Source: Pseudodonghicola flavimaris
GTDB lineage: Bacteria; Pseudomonadota; Alphaproteobacteria; Rhodobacterales; Rhodobacteraceae
Length of the DNA stretch: 64,000 bases
Direction: 5' to 3'
NCBI RefSeq assembly: GCF_030164425.1
Contig: NZ_JASNJD010000007.1
Location: forward strand, 62,001 to 126,000
In this document: positions 18,733 to 27,790 of the stretch, piece by piece
Position numbering within the stretch: position 1 is the first letter of the stretch
Layout: every line of letters starts with the position of its first letter
The notes under the pieces: model-generated
Databases searched by the model: none
What the model was told of the DNA's origin: nothing
The model's input: only the letters and a program-made list of their open reading frames with translations
Made by a program: the position numbers and the translations under genes

Positions 18733-19551
18733 ATGACACCTGAGACTTTGTTTTCCCTCGCAGGCAAGACGGCGCTGGTCACCGGCGGCGCCACCGGCAT
18801 CGGCTTCATGGCCGCCGAAGGCCTGGTCAAGGCCGGCGCCCGGGTGCTGATCGCCAGCCGCAAGGCGGATGCCTGCATCGCGGTCGCGGAAGAGCTGAAC
18901 GCGATGGGCGCCAGCGGCACGGCCGAGGGCTTCGGCGGCGACGTCGCCAGTGAGGAGGGCATCGACGCCCTCGTTCGCGAGGTGAAGAACCGCACCGAAA
19001 CCCTTGATATCCTGATGAACAATGCGGGGCGCACCTGGGGCGCACCGCTCGGTCAGTTCCCCTATGAGGCCTGGGGCAAGGTGATGGATCTGAACGTCAC
19101 CGGCCCGTTCCACCTGACCCAGGCGCTGATGCCCATGCTGGCGGCCTCCGGCAGCGTCGACGATCCGGCGCGGGTGGTCAACGTCGGCTCGGTCATGGGG
19201 GAGGTGCCGATGGGCGACGGCGCCTACAGCTACGCGGCCTCCAAGGCGGCGGTGATGCACCTGACCAAGATCCTCGCCAAGGAGCTGGCCGGTCAGGCGA
19301 TCACCGTCAACGCGCTGGCGCCGGGGCCGTTCCTGTCGAAGATGACCGCCTTTGCGCTCGCCGGCGAAAAGGAAGCCGGGATCGCCCGCAATGTGCCGTT
19401 GGGACGGCTGGGCCGGGCCGAGGACATCGCCGGCTGCATGCAGTTTCTCTGCGGTCGGGGCGGTGCCTATATCACCGGGGCGGTTCTGCCGGTCTCCGGT
19501 GGCGTCAATGTGGTGACTGCAGGCAATCTGTTCGAAGAAGGCCACGAGTAA
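18733..19551 (+). CDS. SDR family oxidoreductase
   Basis: A 272-residue short-chain dehydrogenase. The cofactor motif is VTGGATGIGF (TGxxxGxG), then NNAGRTWGAP and catalytic YAASKAAV (YxxxK), and the tail YITGAVLPVSGGVN is typical of FabG-like enzymes. An Arg in IASRKAD after the second strand suggests NADP(H). It lies third in the dehydrogenase-iclR operon, 14 bases after the previous gene. It likely acts on a hydroxy- or ketoacyl-CoA intermediate. Confidence 0.87.
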   Translation: MTPETLFSLAGKTALVTGGATGIGFMAAEGLVKAGARVLIASRKADACIAVAEELNAMGASGTAEGFGGDVASEEGIDALVREVKNRTETLDILMNNAGRTWGAPLGQFPYEAWGKVMDLNVTGPFHLTQALMPMLAASGSVDDPARVVNVGSVMGEVPMGDGAYSYAASKAAVMHLTKILAKELAGQAITVNALAPGPFLSKMTAFALAGEKEAGIARNVPLGRLGRAEDIAGCMQFLCGRGGAYITGAVLPVSGGVNVVTAGNLFEEGHE

Positions 19552-19572
19552 GGTTTCAAGGGAGGAAAACCG

Positions 19573-20502
19573 ATGGATATCCGGTTTGATGGGCGCGTCG
19601 CGATCGTGACAGGATCGGGCGTGGGTCTGGGGCGCAGCCATGCGCTGGGACTGGCCGCGCGCGGCGCCAAGGTGGTGATCAACGACCTCGGGGTGTCGAC
19701 CGACGGCGAAGGGCGCAATTCCGCCGCCGCCCTGGCGGTGGTGGACGAGATCCGCGCCGCCGGCGGTGAGGCGATCGCCCATGGCGCCGACGTCTCGAAC
19801 GAGGCGGAAGTGGCGGATATGGTCGAACAGACCATGAAGGAATGGGGCCGGGTGGATATCCTGGTCAACAACGCCGGCATCCTGCGCGACAAGACCTTCG
19901 CCAAGATGACGATGGCCGATTTCCGCAAGGTGGTGGACGTGCATCTGATGGGCACCGCCTGCTGCACCCATGCGGTCTGGCAGATCATGCGCGATCAGAA
20001 ATACGGCCGCATCGTTCTGACCTCCTCGGCCTCGGGGCTCTATGGCAACTTCGGCCAGTCGAACTACGGCGCGGCCAAGGCGGCGATGATGGGGCTGATG
20101 AACGTGCTGCACCTGGAAGGGGCGCGCGACGATATCCGCGTCAACACCCTGGCGCCTACCGCGGCGACACGGATGACCGAAAACCTGATGCCGCCCGAGG
20201 CGCTGGAACTGCTGCAGCCCGAAACCATCACCCCGGGCCTGCTGTATCTGGTCAGCGAAAACGCCCCGTCGCGCACCATTCTGGGCGCCGGCGCCGGCTG
20301 CTATGCGGTTACCAAGGTCTATGAGACCGAGGGGGTGCTGATCGAGGGCGAGGGCAACACGCCCGAGGCGGTCGCCGCCCAATTCGATCAGATCGCCGCG
20401 ACCGGCGGCCAGAGCGAGCTGACCGATGCCTTCCAGCAGACCCGCAAATACGCCAAGAAGGCGGCGGACGCGCGGGGCATGAAACTGCCCTGGGGCGACT
20501 GA
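19573..20502 (+). CDS. SDR family (3R)-hydroxyacyl-CoA dehydrogenase-like protein
   Basis: A 309-residue SDR of the multifunctional-enzyme type 2 dehydrogenase class. VAIVTGSGVGLGRSHALGLA, KVVINDLGVS (Asp indicating NAD), NNAGILRD and SNYGAAKAAM (YxxxK) are visible. The C-terminal extension of about 50 residues matches the longer HSD17B4-type dehydrogenase domain. These enzymes oxidise (3R)-hydroxyacyl-CoA in beta-oxidation. GGGAGGAAAA lies before the ATG. Confidence 0.87.
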   Translation: MDIRFDGRVAIVTGSGVGLGRSHALGLAARGAKVVINDLGVSTDGEGRNSAAALAVVDEIRAAGGEAIAHGADVSNEAEVADMVEQTMKEWGRVDILVNNAGILRDKTFAKMTMADFRKVVDVHLMGTACCTHAVWQIMRDQKYGRIVLTSSASGLYGNFGQSNYGAAKAAMMGLMNVLHLEGARDDIRVNTLAPTAATRMTENLMPPEALELLQPETITPGLLYLVSENAPSRTILGAGAGCYAVTKVYETEGVLIEGEGNTPEAVAAQFDQIAATGGQSELTDAFQQTRKYAKKAADARGMKLPWGD

Positions 20503-20509
20503 GGGCAGC

Positions 20510-21169
20510 ATGGCCGAACTGATTGTGGTCCGCCACGGCCAGGCCTCCTTCGGCGCCGGGGATGCCGGCAGCTACGACCGGCTCAGCGATCTGGGCAGGC
20601 GTCAGTCGGAGGCCGCTGGCGCGGCGCTGCGCGCGGCCGGCTGGATCCCCGACAGGCTGATCTGCGGCACCCTGGACCGCCAGCGCGAGACGCTGGCGGG
20701 CATGGGCTTCGACGGCGCGGTCGAGGAACATCCCGGCTGGAACGAATATGATTTCCACGACCTGCTGGCGGTCCGCTTCGGCGGCGATGTGCCCGATCCG
20801 GTGCGCGGAGATCGCAAGACCCATTTCCGCACCCTGCGCGAGGTGATCCTCGACTGGCAGGCCGGCGGGCTGGAGGGCGCGGCGGAGACCTATGCCGGCT
20901 TTGCCGGCCGGGTCGCGGCGGCGCGGGCCCATGCCACCGATACCACGGCAGAGCGGGTCCTGGTGGTCAGCTCCGGCGGGGTGATCGGCCAGCTGGTCGC
21001 TGCCAGCCTGGATGCCCCGGCGAAACAGATGATCGCGTTGAACCTGCAGGTGAAGAACACCTCGATGTCGCGCTTCATCTTCTCGGGGCAGCGGTTCTTT
21101 CTGCATGAATTCAACACCACACCGCAGTTCGCGACGCCCGAGGGGGCCGAGCTGCTGAGCTACAGCTGA
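20510..21169 (+). CDS. Histidine phosphatase family protein
   Basis: A 219-residue phosphatase-like protein. VVRHGQASFG carries the catalytic His9; LSDLGRRQSEAAG and VVSSGGVIGQL follow. The second catalytic His of the family (usually in HGG) is replaced here by VSSGG, so activity may be altered or absent. It lies 7 bases after the SDR and 9 before the kinase-like gene, as found next to ACAD10/11-type kinases in other proteobacteria. Role in the pathway unknown. Confidence 0.8.
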   Translation: MAELIVVRHGQASFGAGDAGSYDRLSDLGRRQSEAAGAALRAAGWIPDRLICGTLDRQRETLAGMGFDGAVEEHPGWNEYDFHDLLAVRFGGDVPDPVRGDRKTHFRTLREVILDWQAGGLEGAAETYAGFAGRVAAARAHATDTTAERVLVVSSGGVIGQLVAASLDAPAKQMIALNLQVKNTSMSRFIFSGQRFFLHEFNTTPQFATPEGAELLSYS

Positions 21170-21178
21170 GGAGGACAG

Positions 21179-22210
21179 ATGAGCAATTCGTCCCAGACAC
21201 TCGACCTCAAGGCGGTGGACGCCTATCTGAGCGACCATCTTCCCGGCTATGAGGGGCCGCTGGACGCGAAGAAATTCGCCGTTGGCCAGTCCAACCCCAC
21301 GTTTCTGCTGACAACCCCGTCGCGCAAATACGTTCTGCGCCGTAAACCCCCGGGGGTGCTGCTGAAATCCGCCCACGCGGTGGACCGCGAATACCGGGTG
21401 CAGAAGGCGTTGCAGGGCAGCAAGGTGCCGGTCGCCAAGATGCACCTGCTGTGCGAGGACGACGCCGTGATCGGCTCGTCCTTCTACGTGATGGATTTCC
21501 TCGACGGCCGCAATTTCTCCGATCCGATGATGGAGGGCGAGAACAACGCCACCCGCACCGCCGTGATCGACGAGATGAACCGCGTGCTGGCAGAGCTGCA
21601 CATGGTCGATATCGACGCCGTCGGCCTGTCGGACTACGGCCCGCCGGGCAATTACTTCGAACGTCAGGTCGGACGCTGGTCGAAGCAATACCGCGCCTCG
21701 GAGACCGAGAAAGTGCCGGTGATGGACACGCTGATGGAGAAGCTCGCCGCCGCCATCCCGGCGGAGGACGGTCAGCGGACGCTGGTGCATGGGGACTACC
21801 GGATCGACAACATGATCTTCGCCCGGGACAGCGCCGATTGTCTGGGCATTCTCGACTGGGAGCTGTCGACCATCGGCCATCCCTATGCCGATCTGGCCGC
21901 GGTGATCATGCAGTGGCAGATGCCGACCGGCGGAGAGGGCCGCGGGCTGGCCGGGGTCGACCGCGCCGCCCATGGCCTGCCGACGGATGAGGAGTTCATC
22001 GCAACCTATTGCCAGCGCCGGGGCCTTCCGGGGATTGACAACTTCGGCTTCTATCTGTCCTTCTGCTTCTTCCGCATGGCGGGGATCGTGCAGGGGGTGC
22101 TGAAGCGGGCCATCGACGGCAATGCCTCGAACCCGGAACGGGCGATCCAGCTCGGCCGCTACGTGCCGATGTTCGCCGAGCGCGGCCTGGCCGCATTGGA
22201 GCAGGGGTAA
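21179..22210 (+). CDS. Phosphotransferase family protein (APH fold, ACAD10/11 N-domain type)
   Basis: A 343-residue aminoglycoside-phosphotransferase-fold kinase. SNPTFLL and YVLRRKPPG (ATP-binding Lys) begin the fold. The catalytic loop is HGDYRIDN (Asp206, Asn211) and the metal-binding motif is ILDWELSTIG (Asp226). This subfamily matches the kinase domain of ACAD10/ACAD11 and of LvaA, which phosphorylates the 4-hydroxyl of 4-hydroxyacyl-CoA so that a dehydrogenase-fold enzyme can eliminate phosphate. Its presence with acyl-CoA dehydrogenases and SDRs makes such chemistry plausible here. GGAGGAC precedes the ATG. Confidence 0.82.
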   Translation: MSNSSQTLDLKAVDAYLSDHLPGYEGPLDAKKFAVGQSNPTFLLTTPSRKYVLRRKPPGVLLKSAHAVDREYRVQKALQGSKVPVAKMHLLCEDDAVIGSSFYVMDFLDGRNFSDPMMEGENNATRTAVIDEMNRVLAELHMVDIDAVGLSDYGPPGNYFERQVGRWSKQYRASETEKVPVMDTLMEKLAAAIPAEDGQRTLVHGDYRIDNMIFARDSADCLGILDWELSTIGHPYADLAAVIMQWQMPTGGEGRGLAGVDRAAHGLPTDEEFIATYCQRRGLPGIDNFGFYLSFCFFRMAGIVQGVLKRAIDGNASNPERAIQLGRYVPMFAERGLAALEQG

Positions 22211-22214
22211 GGAC

Positions 22215-23003
22215 ATGGACCCGACCACCGGGACGGAAGAGGAGAAGGACCGCAACTTCGTCACCGCGCTGGCGCGCGGGCTGGATGTGCTGCGCTGCTT
22301 TCGTCCCAACGAAGTCGACCTGACCAACACCGACATCGCAGAGCGCACGGGGCTGCCGAAACCGACCGTGTCGCGGCTGACCTATACGCTCTGCGCGCTG
22401 GAATACCTGATTGCCGATCCGCGCACCGGCACCTATCGGCTGGGCGCCGGCGTGCTGCAGCTGGGCTTCGGCGTTCTGGCGGGGATGGAGATCGGCGATC
22501 GGGCCGCGGAAACCCTGCGCCAGCTGCACAACGGCCCGAATTCCTATGTCACCTCGGCGCTGGGGGAGCGGTTCCGCGACGAGGTGATCTATGTCGCGGT
22601 GCACAGCTCGCCCGAGGATGTGGCGCTGACCATGCATGTGGGATCGCGGCTGCCGCTGTTCCGCTCGGCCGTCGGGCGCGCGATCCTGGTGGCCAGTCCG
22701 GACGAGGACCGCGACCGCTGGTTCGAGGAAGCCCGGCAGGCCGACCCGGCAGGCCATGCCCACCGGGTCGAGCAATTCGAATGCGCCCGGGACGAGATCG
22801 AGCGTCAGGGCTATTGCACCGGCTACGGTGACTGGCGCCCGGATGTGAACGGTATCGCCGTACCGGTCTATTCGCTCAGCGGCGCGCGCGTCTACGGGCT
22901 GAATGTCGGCGGCCCGTCCTTCGCGGTGAAGAAGCGGCAGCTCGAATCCCACTACGCGCCGCGTCTGGTGGAGGCCGGCCGGCTGCTGAGCCTGCGCGCC
23001 TGA
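22215..23003 (+). CDS. IclR family transcriptional regulator
   Basis: A 262-residue regulator. The N-terminal winged helix is LARGLDVLRCF...TNTDIAERTGLPKPTVSRL (about 18-60). The C-terminal effector domain shows LGAGVLQLG and VNGIAVPVYS. GGGGTAAGGAC precedes the ATG at 22215. As the last gene of the operon and next to the importer genes, it is the natural candidate to bind the TTCYGC-N3-GCRGAA palindromes at 16393, 23050 and 37996. Its ligand is probably a pathway acid or CoA ester. Confidence 0.87.
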   Translation: MDPTTGTEEEKDRNFVTALARGLDVLRCFRPNEVDLTNTDIAERTGLPKPTVSRLTYTLCALEYLIADPRTGTYRLGAGVLQLGFGVLAGMEIGDRAAETLRQLHNGPNSYVTSALGERFRDEVIYVAVHSSPEDVALTMHVGSRLPLFRSAVGRAILVASPDEDRDRWFEEARQADPAGHAHRVEQFECARDEIERQGYCTGYGDWRPDVNGIAVPVYSLSGARVYGLNVGGPSFAVKKRQLESHYAPRLVEAGRLLSLRA

Positions 23004-23413
23004 CCCTGCTGCAATCCGCGGCGGGGAATCAATCTTCGCAACGAAATCGAATTCTGCACTGCGGATTTTCTGCCCCCGTGCGCCTGGCCGCGGCCCCCAT
23101 GGATCGTCAGACAATTTTTGTGTTTCGCCACTCCAGAGCCGGGGTCCCGGAGGGCCGGCGCGAGACGGCGTGACGCCGCTGGCGAAATCCATTTGAAACA
23201 ATGGCTTAGCTGAAGATCCCCGCAAGGGCCGAAGATGAGGTTTCGCCGCTAACCCCTTGTTTTCGTTTGCCGGGTCAAATGGCCCCAACGTCATCCGGGA
23301 TAAGTGATATGTAACTTCCCTCCGAGTGCTTGACTTTACGCGGTTATGTGCAAGTCTCGGCGTAGACCGGGCGTGATGGAGGATGATCGCCGGGTCTCTT
23401 TGGGAGGAAAAAA
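23004..23413. promoter_or_regulatory. Control region between iclR and importer, with operator copy 2
   Basis: About 410 bases with no gene. At 23050-23068 stands AATTCTGC-ACT-GCGGATTTT-type sequence, 15 of 19 bases like copy 1 (identical over AATTCTGCAC and GCGGA). It is 46 bases after the iclR stop and ~345 before the importer's first ATG, so the leader would be long. TTGACT at 23330-23335 might be a -35 box, but no convincing -10 follows. GGGAGGAAAA before 23414 is a strong ribosome-binding site. Confidence 0.5.
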
Positions 23414-24658
23414 ATGCGCAAACCTATTAAGCTCGGCCTCGGCGCCGTGCTGGCCCTGACTATTGGGGCCGGCTCCGCGATGGCTGAAAACATCAAGATC
23501 GCCTTCATCGATCCGCTGTCGGGCCCCTTTGCCAGCACCGGCAGCAACGGGCTGAAGCAGTACCAGTTCGCCGCCGATGAGCTGGTGAACAAGAAGGGCG
23601 GTGTTCTGGACGGGCAGATGTTCGAGATCGTGCCCTTCGACAACAAGGTCAGCCCGAAGGAATCGCTGATCCAGCTGCAGGTCGCGATCGACCAGGGTAT
23701 CCGCTATGTCGTGCAGGGGAACTCCTCCGGCGTCGCACATGCTCTGACCGAAGCGATCGAAAAGCACAACAAGCGGAACCCCGACGACCGGGTGCTGTAT
23801 CTGAACTATGCGGCCGTCGATCCGGCGCTGACCAATGACGACTGCACCTTCTGGCATTTCCGCTTCGACGCCAACGCCGACATCAAGATGGACGCGCTGA
23901 CCGATGTGATCAAGGAAACCCCCGAGATCAAGAAGGTCTACATCATCGGCCAGGACTACAGCTTCGGCAAGGCGGTGGCGGCAGCCGCGGTCAGAATGCT
24001 GGCCGAGAAGCGCCCCGATATCGAGATCGTCGGCAATGAGCTGCACCCGATCGGCAAGGTGAAGGACTTCACCCCCTATGCGCGCAAGATCGTGTCCTCG
24101 GGCGCTGACGCGGTGATCACCGGCAACTGGGGCTCCGATATGCTGAACCTCGGCAAATCGGTGGTGGAAAACGGCTTTACCGGCCCGATCTACACCTATT
24201 ATGCCGCCGGCTCCGGCATCACCGCCGCCTTTGGTGAATCCGGCAAGGGCGTTATCCGCCTGATCTCGCAGGGGCAGATCAACCCGCCGGAATCCGACGC
24301 CGCCGCCGCCTATATCGAGGCCTTCGAGGCGAAATATCCGGATGGCAACATCGATCAGCCGCGCATCACCAATGCCATCGGCATGCTGGCCGAAGCGATC
24401 AAAGAGGCCGGCTCGGCCACCGATGTCGTCTCCGTCGCCAAGGCGCTGGAAGGCATGGAATACGACGATCTGTTCAGCGGCAAGGTCTACATGCGCCCGC
24501 AGGATCACCAGCTGATCCAGGACATGTTCATCGGTGCCCACACCGACGAAGGCGTGACCTTCGATTACGACAATTCCGGATACGGGATCGTGGTCGAACA
24601 CAAGGTCGAAATGGCCGGTATGGACAGCCCGACCACCTGCAAGATGAAGCGCCCGTAA
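23414..24658 (+). CDS. HAAT/Liv-type ABC transporter substrate-binding protein
   Basis: A 414-residue periplasmic binding protein. Signal peptide residues 1-24 (KLGLGAVLALTIGAGSAMA). The mature part starts ENIKIAFIDPLSGPFASTGSNG, a type-1 periplasmic binding fold (LivK-like). The family carries branched-chain amino acids, amides or aromatic acids. The genomic setting, next to an acyl-CoA catabolic operon and iclR, favours an organic acid or related catabolite over leucine. The first of five transporter genes, it is followed by a hairpin that may favour its mRNA over the rest. Confidence 0.85.
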   Translation: MRKPIKLGLGAVLALTIGAGSAMAENIKIAFIDPLSGPFASTGSNGLKQYQFAADELVNKKGGVLDGQMFEIVPFDNKVSPKESLIQLQVAIDQGIRYVVQGNSSGVAHALTEAIEKHNKRNPDDRVLYLNYAAVDPALTNDDCTFWHFRFDANADIKMDALTDVIKETPEIKKVYIIGQDYSFGKAVAAAAVRMLAEKRPDIEIVGNELHPIGKVKDFTPYARKIVSSGADAVITGNWGSDMLNLGKSVVENGFTGPIYTYYAAGSGITAAFGESGKGVIRLISQGQINPPESDAAAAYIEAFEAKYPDGNIDQPRITNAIGMLAEAIKEAGSATDVVSVAKALEGMEYDDLFSGKVYMRPQDHQLIQDMFIGAHTDEGVTFDYDNSGYGIVVEHKVEMAGMDSPTTCKMKRP

Positions 24659-24669
24659 GCGCGCTTCGG

Positions 24670-24698
24670 GCGGCCCGTGCCTCAGGGGGACGGGCCGC
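24670..24698 (+). other. Hairpin after the binding-protein gene
   Basis: GCGGCCCGT (24670-24678) pairs perfectly with ACGGGCCGC (24690-24698), 11-base loop, no T-run. It lies 12 bases after the substrate-binding gene and 55 before the permease gene. It is likely an mRNA-stabilising or attenuating element. Confidence 0.5.
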
Positions 24699-24752
24699 GC
24701 AGGCAGGTCTCTAACAAGACAAATTCAAACCTTTTCAGCAGGGGGAAAGGGT

Positions 24753-25709
24753 ATGGACCTTATTCTCGTCAACTTGATCGACGGGCTGGTAACGGGGTTA
24801 CTTCTTTTCATGTTGTCGGCGGGGCTGACTCTCATCTTTTCGATGATGGGCGTCCTGAACTTCGCGCACGCCAGTTTCTACATGCTGGGTGCCTATTTCG
24901 CTTATCAGATCAGCATGTTTCTGGGCTTCTGGATGGGGCTGCTGATCGCGCCCATCGTCGTCGGCGTGCTGGGCGCGCTGGTCGAACGATACGGGCTGCG
25001 ACGGGTGCACCAATACGGCCATGTGCCGGAGCTGATCTTCACCTTCGGGCTGGCGCTGCTGATCGAGGAGATCGTGCAGTTCATCTGGGGCAAGGACCAG
25101 ATGCCCTATTCGATCCCGGAAGTTCTGAATTTCACCGCGCTGTCGATCGCCGGAAACGCGATCCCGGCCTATAAGGTCTTTATGATCTTCACCTCAGTCG
25201 CGATCTTCATCGCGCTGCTCTATGTGCTGACCCGCACGCGGGTGGGGATGATCATCCAGGCTGCGCTGAGTTATCCGCGCACGGTCGAGGCCCTGGGCCA
25301 TAACGTGCCGCTGGTCTTCATGGGCGTCTTCGGCGTCGGGACCGCGCTGGCCGGCGTGGCCGGTGTGATCGCGGGGCCGGTGCTCTCCACTTTCCCGGGG
25401 ATGGCGCTGGTGCTGGGCTCCATCGTCTTCGTCACCATCGTGATCGGTGGGCTCGGATCGCTCTGGGGCGCGCTGGTGGCCTCGCTGCTGATCGGCTGGA
25501 TCACCACCTTTGCCAAAGCCTACAACATCCGGATGGAGGATATCCTGACCGGGATCGGTTTCGAGAAACCCGTCGACCTGAGTGAACACATGCTCCGCGA
25601 TCTCTGGACCATCACCTCGCCGCAGATCGCCGATATCCTGCCCTATCTTCTGATGGTGCTGATCCTGGTGTTCCGTCCCTACGGCCTGTTCGGAAAGCGT
25701 GACGCATGA
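24753..25709 (+). CDS. HAAT/Liv-type ABC transporter permease (LivH-like)
   Basis: A 318-residue inner-membrane protein with about 8 hydrophobic segments. GLTLIFSMMGVLNFAHASFYMLGA is split by the classic LivH signature around NFAHASFYMLG. It forms one half of the translocation pore with the next gene product. GGGGGAAAGGG precedes the ATG. Its stop overlaps the start of the next permease by 4 bases. Confidence 0.87.
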   Translation: MDLILVNLIDGLVTGLLLFMLSAGLTLIFSMMGVLNFAHASFYMLGAYFAYQISMFLGFWMGLLIAPIVVGVLGALVERYGLRRVHQYGHVPELIFTFGLALLIEEIVQFIWGKDQMPYSIPEVLNFTALSIAGNAIPAYKVFMIFTSVAIFIALLYVLTRTRVGMIIQAALSYPRTVEALGHNVPLVFMGVFGVGTALAGVAGVIAGPVLSTFPGMALVLGSIVFVTIVIGGLGSLWGALVASLLIGWITTFAKAYNIRMEDILTGIGFEKPVDLSEHMLRDLWTITSPQIADILPYLLMVLILVFRPYGLFGKRDA

Positions 25710-27001
25710 CTTCTCAGACACAAAATCTTTCCCGCAGCCGTGGCCGTGCGCCGCTGGTGACGCTGTCCGGCGCGCTGCCCTGGCTGATCTGCACCCTGTT
25801 CCTGCTGCTGATGCCGCTGATCTTCACGTCGAACAGCGCGCTGACGATCATGAACCAGATGGCGATCACCATCGTCTTTGCCCTGGCCTACAACATGCTG
25901 CTGGGGCAGGGTGGCATGCTGTCATTCGGCCATGCGGTCTATATGGGCATGGGCGGTTTCATGTGCGTTCATCTGATGAATTATGTCGAGGATATGTCGC
26001 TGCCGATCCCGCTGCCGGTGCTGCCGATCTTCGGCGGGCTGTTCGGCATGGGGGTGGCGCTGATCGTCGGATCGTTCTCCACCCGCAAGGCCGGCACGGT
26101 CTTCGCCATGATCTCTCTCGGCGTGGGTGAACTGATTGCCGCCTGCTCGGTGATCGTCGTCGCCTTCTTCGGCGGTGAAGAGGGGGTGAGCGGCGACCGG
26201 ACCTATGGTCTGCCGGTGTTCGGGATCGAGTTCCTGCATCAGATCGAGGTCTATTACCTGACCGCCTTCTGGCTGGTGCTGTCGGCGCTGCTGATGTTCC
26301 TTTTCTCCCGCACGCCGATCGGCCGGATGGCCAATGCGGTGCGCGACAACCCCGAACGGGCGGAGTTCCTGGGCTATTCGGCGCGCTGGGTGCGGTTCTA
26401 TTCCTTCGTCGCCTCCGGCTTCTTCGCCGGGATCGCCGGTGGGCTCTTCGCCGTCAACTACGAGATCCTGACCGAGGAGAACCTGAACCTCGCCACCTCC
26501 GGCTCGATCCTGCTGGTGACCTTCCTGGGCGGTGTCGGCTTCTTCTTCGGGCCAATCATCGGCGCCATCCTGTTCACCCTGCTGCAGACCGTTCTGAGCC
26601 TGCAGACCGAGATCTGGCAGCTGTATCTGGGCGTGCTCTTCGTCGCGACGGTGATGTTCTTCCCGGGCGGCCTGGCCGGCGTCATCATGATGCACGCGCT
26701 GCCGATGCGGCTGGGCAAGGCGGGTCTTCTGATCAAACCCTATTTCAAAACGCTGGTGCCGGCAGTGATCTCGATGGCTGGCGTCGCGGCGGTGCTGGAG
26801 ATCCTCTATCACATCCGCCACGCGGCGCTGGGAGAGAACGAGATGACGCTGTTCTGGGTCAGCTTCGACAGCCATTCGCCGCTGCCGCTGATCTTGGCGG
26901 TCGTCGCCATGGTCGCCGGTTTCTGGCTGGCCCGTCGCGGTGCCCCGGAGATGGCAGAGGCCTGGCACAAGGCCAATACACCTGATGGAGGCGCAGTATG
27001 A
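25706..27001 (+). CDS. HAAT/Liv-type ABC transporter permease (LivM-like), long C-terminus
   Basis: A 431-residue membrane protein. AYNMLLGQGGMLSFGHAVYMGMGG is the LivM signature area, and AVRDNPERAEFLGY is the cytoplasmic coupling segment. It is about 100 residues longer than typical LivM; the extra C-terminal part (from about 330) carries two further hydrophobic segments (LVPAVISMAGVAAVLEIL and LPLILAVVAMVAGFWLA). It overlaps both neighbours by 4 bases. Confidence 0.87.
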   Translation: MTSQTQNLSRSRGRAPLVTLSGALPWLICTLFLLLMPLIFTSNSALTIMNQMAITIVFALAYNMLLGQGGMLSFGHAVYMGMGGFMCVHLMNYVEDMSLPIPLPVLPIFGGLFGMGVALIVGSFSTRKAGTVFAMISLGVGELIAACSVIVVAFFGGEEGVSGDRTYGLPVFGIEFLHQIEVYYLTAFWLVLSALLMFLFSRTPIGRMANAVRDNPERAEFLGYSARWVRFYSFVASGFFAGIAGGLFAVNYEILTEENLNLATSGSILLVTFLGGVGFFFGPIIGAILFTLLQTVLSLQTEIWQLYLGVLFVATVMFFPGGLAGVIMMHALPMRLGKAGLLIKPYFKTLVPAVISMAGVAAVLEILYHIRHAALGENEMTLFWVSFDSHSPLPLILAVVAMVAGFWLARRGAPEMAEAWHKANTPDGGAV

Positions 27002-27786
27002 ACGCCATGGGACAAAGAAGCAGGGACGGCACCCCGGCGCTGCAGATCGAGGATCTGCGCAAGAGCTTCGGCAAGGCGGAAATCATCCGCGGTGTGAACC
27101 TGTCGATCGGCGCTGGCGAACGCCATGCCGTCATCGGGCCGAACGGGGCGGGCAAATCCACCCTGTTCAACCTGATCACCGGGCGGTTTCCGCCAACCTC
27201 GGGCAAGGTGCGGCTGCATGGGGCCGATCTGGCCGGGCTGGCCCCGTTCCAGATCAACCGCATGGGGCTGTCGCGATCGTTCCAGATCACCAACATCTTC
27301 CCGAACATGACCGTGTTCGAGAATGTGCGCTGTTCGCTGCTCTGGGCCACCGGCTATCGCTATTCCTTCTGGAATATGGTCAACCGCTCGCGGGCGCTGA
27401 CCGAGGGGGCCGAAGCGATCCTGGAACAGATCAACCTGACCAGCCGCCGCAACCTGCCTGCCGGGGTGCTGTCCTATGCGGAGCAGCGCGCGCTGGAGAT
27501 CGGCATCACCATCGCCGGCGGCGCCAATGTGATCATGCTGGACGAACCCACCGCCGGGATGAGCCATTCCGAAACCGATTACATCATGGACCTGATCCGC
27601 AAGGTCACCGAGAACAAGACGCTGGTGATGGTGGAACACGACATGGGCGTGGTCTTCGGTCTGGCAGACAAGATCTCGGTGCTGGTCTACGGCGAGATCA
27701 TTGCCACCGGCAGCCCCGAGGCGGTGCGCGCCAATCCCAAGGTGCAGGAAGCCTATCTGGGCGCAGTTCTGGAAGCGGAGCATTAA
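26998..27786 (+). CDS. HAAT/Liv-type ABC transporter ATP-binding protein (LivG-like)
   Basis: A 262-residue ATPase. Walker A is GPNGAGKST, the signature is LSYAEQRALEIG (a LivG-type variant of LSGGQ), Walker B and D-loop are VIMLDEPTAGMSHSE, and the H-loop is VEHDMGVV. It energises import with the LivF-like partner. It overlaps the LivM-like gene by 4 bases. Confidence 0.88.
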   Translation: MNAMGQRSRDGTPALQIEDLRKSFGKAEIIRGVNLSIGAGERHAVIGPNGAGKSTLFNLITGRFPPTSGKVRLHGADLAGLAPFQINRMGLSRSFQITNIFPNMTVFENVRCSLLWATGYRYSFWNMVNRSRALTEGAEAILEQINLTSRRNLPAGVLSYAEQRALEIGITIAGGANVIMLDEPTAGMSHSETDYIMDLIRKVTENKTLVMVEHDMGVVFGLADKISVLVYGEIIATGSPEAVRANPKVQEAYLGAVLEAEH

Positions 27787-27790
27787 GAGC

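Noticed and set aside
23004-23413. Riboswitch in the long leader before the first importer
   Set aside because: No known aptamer core or terminator-antiterminator arrangement could be recognised by eye.
27491-27520. Degenerate signature motif (LSYAEQ) in the LivG-like ATPase as an inactivating change
   Set aside because: Variants such as LSYGEQ are normal in LivG proteins.
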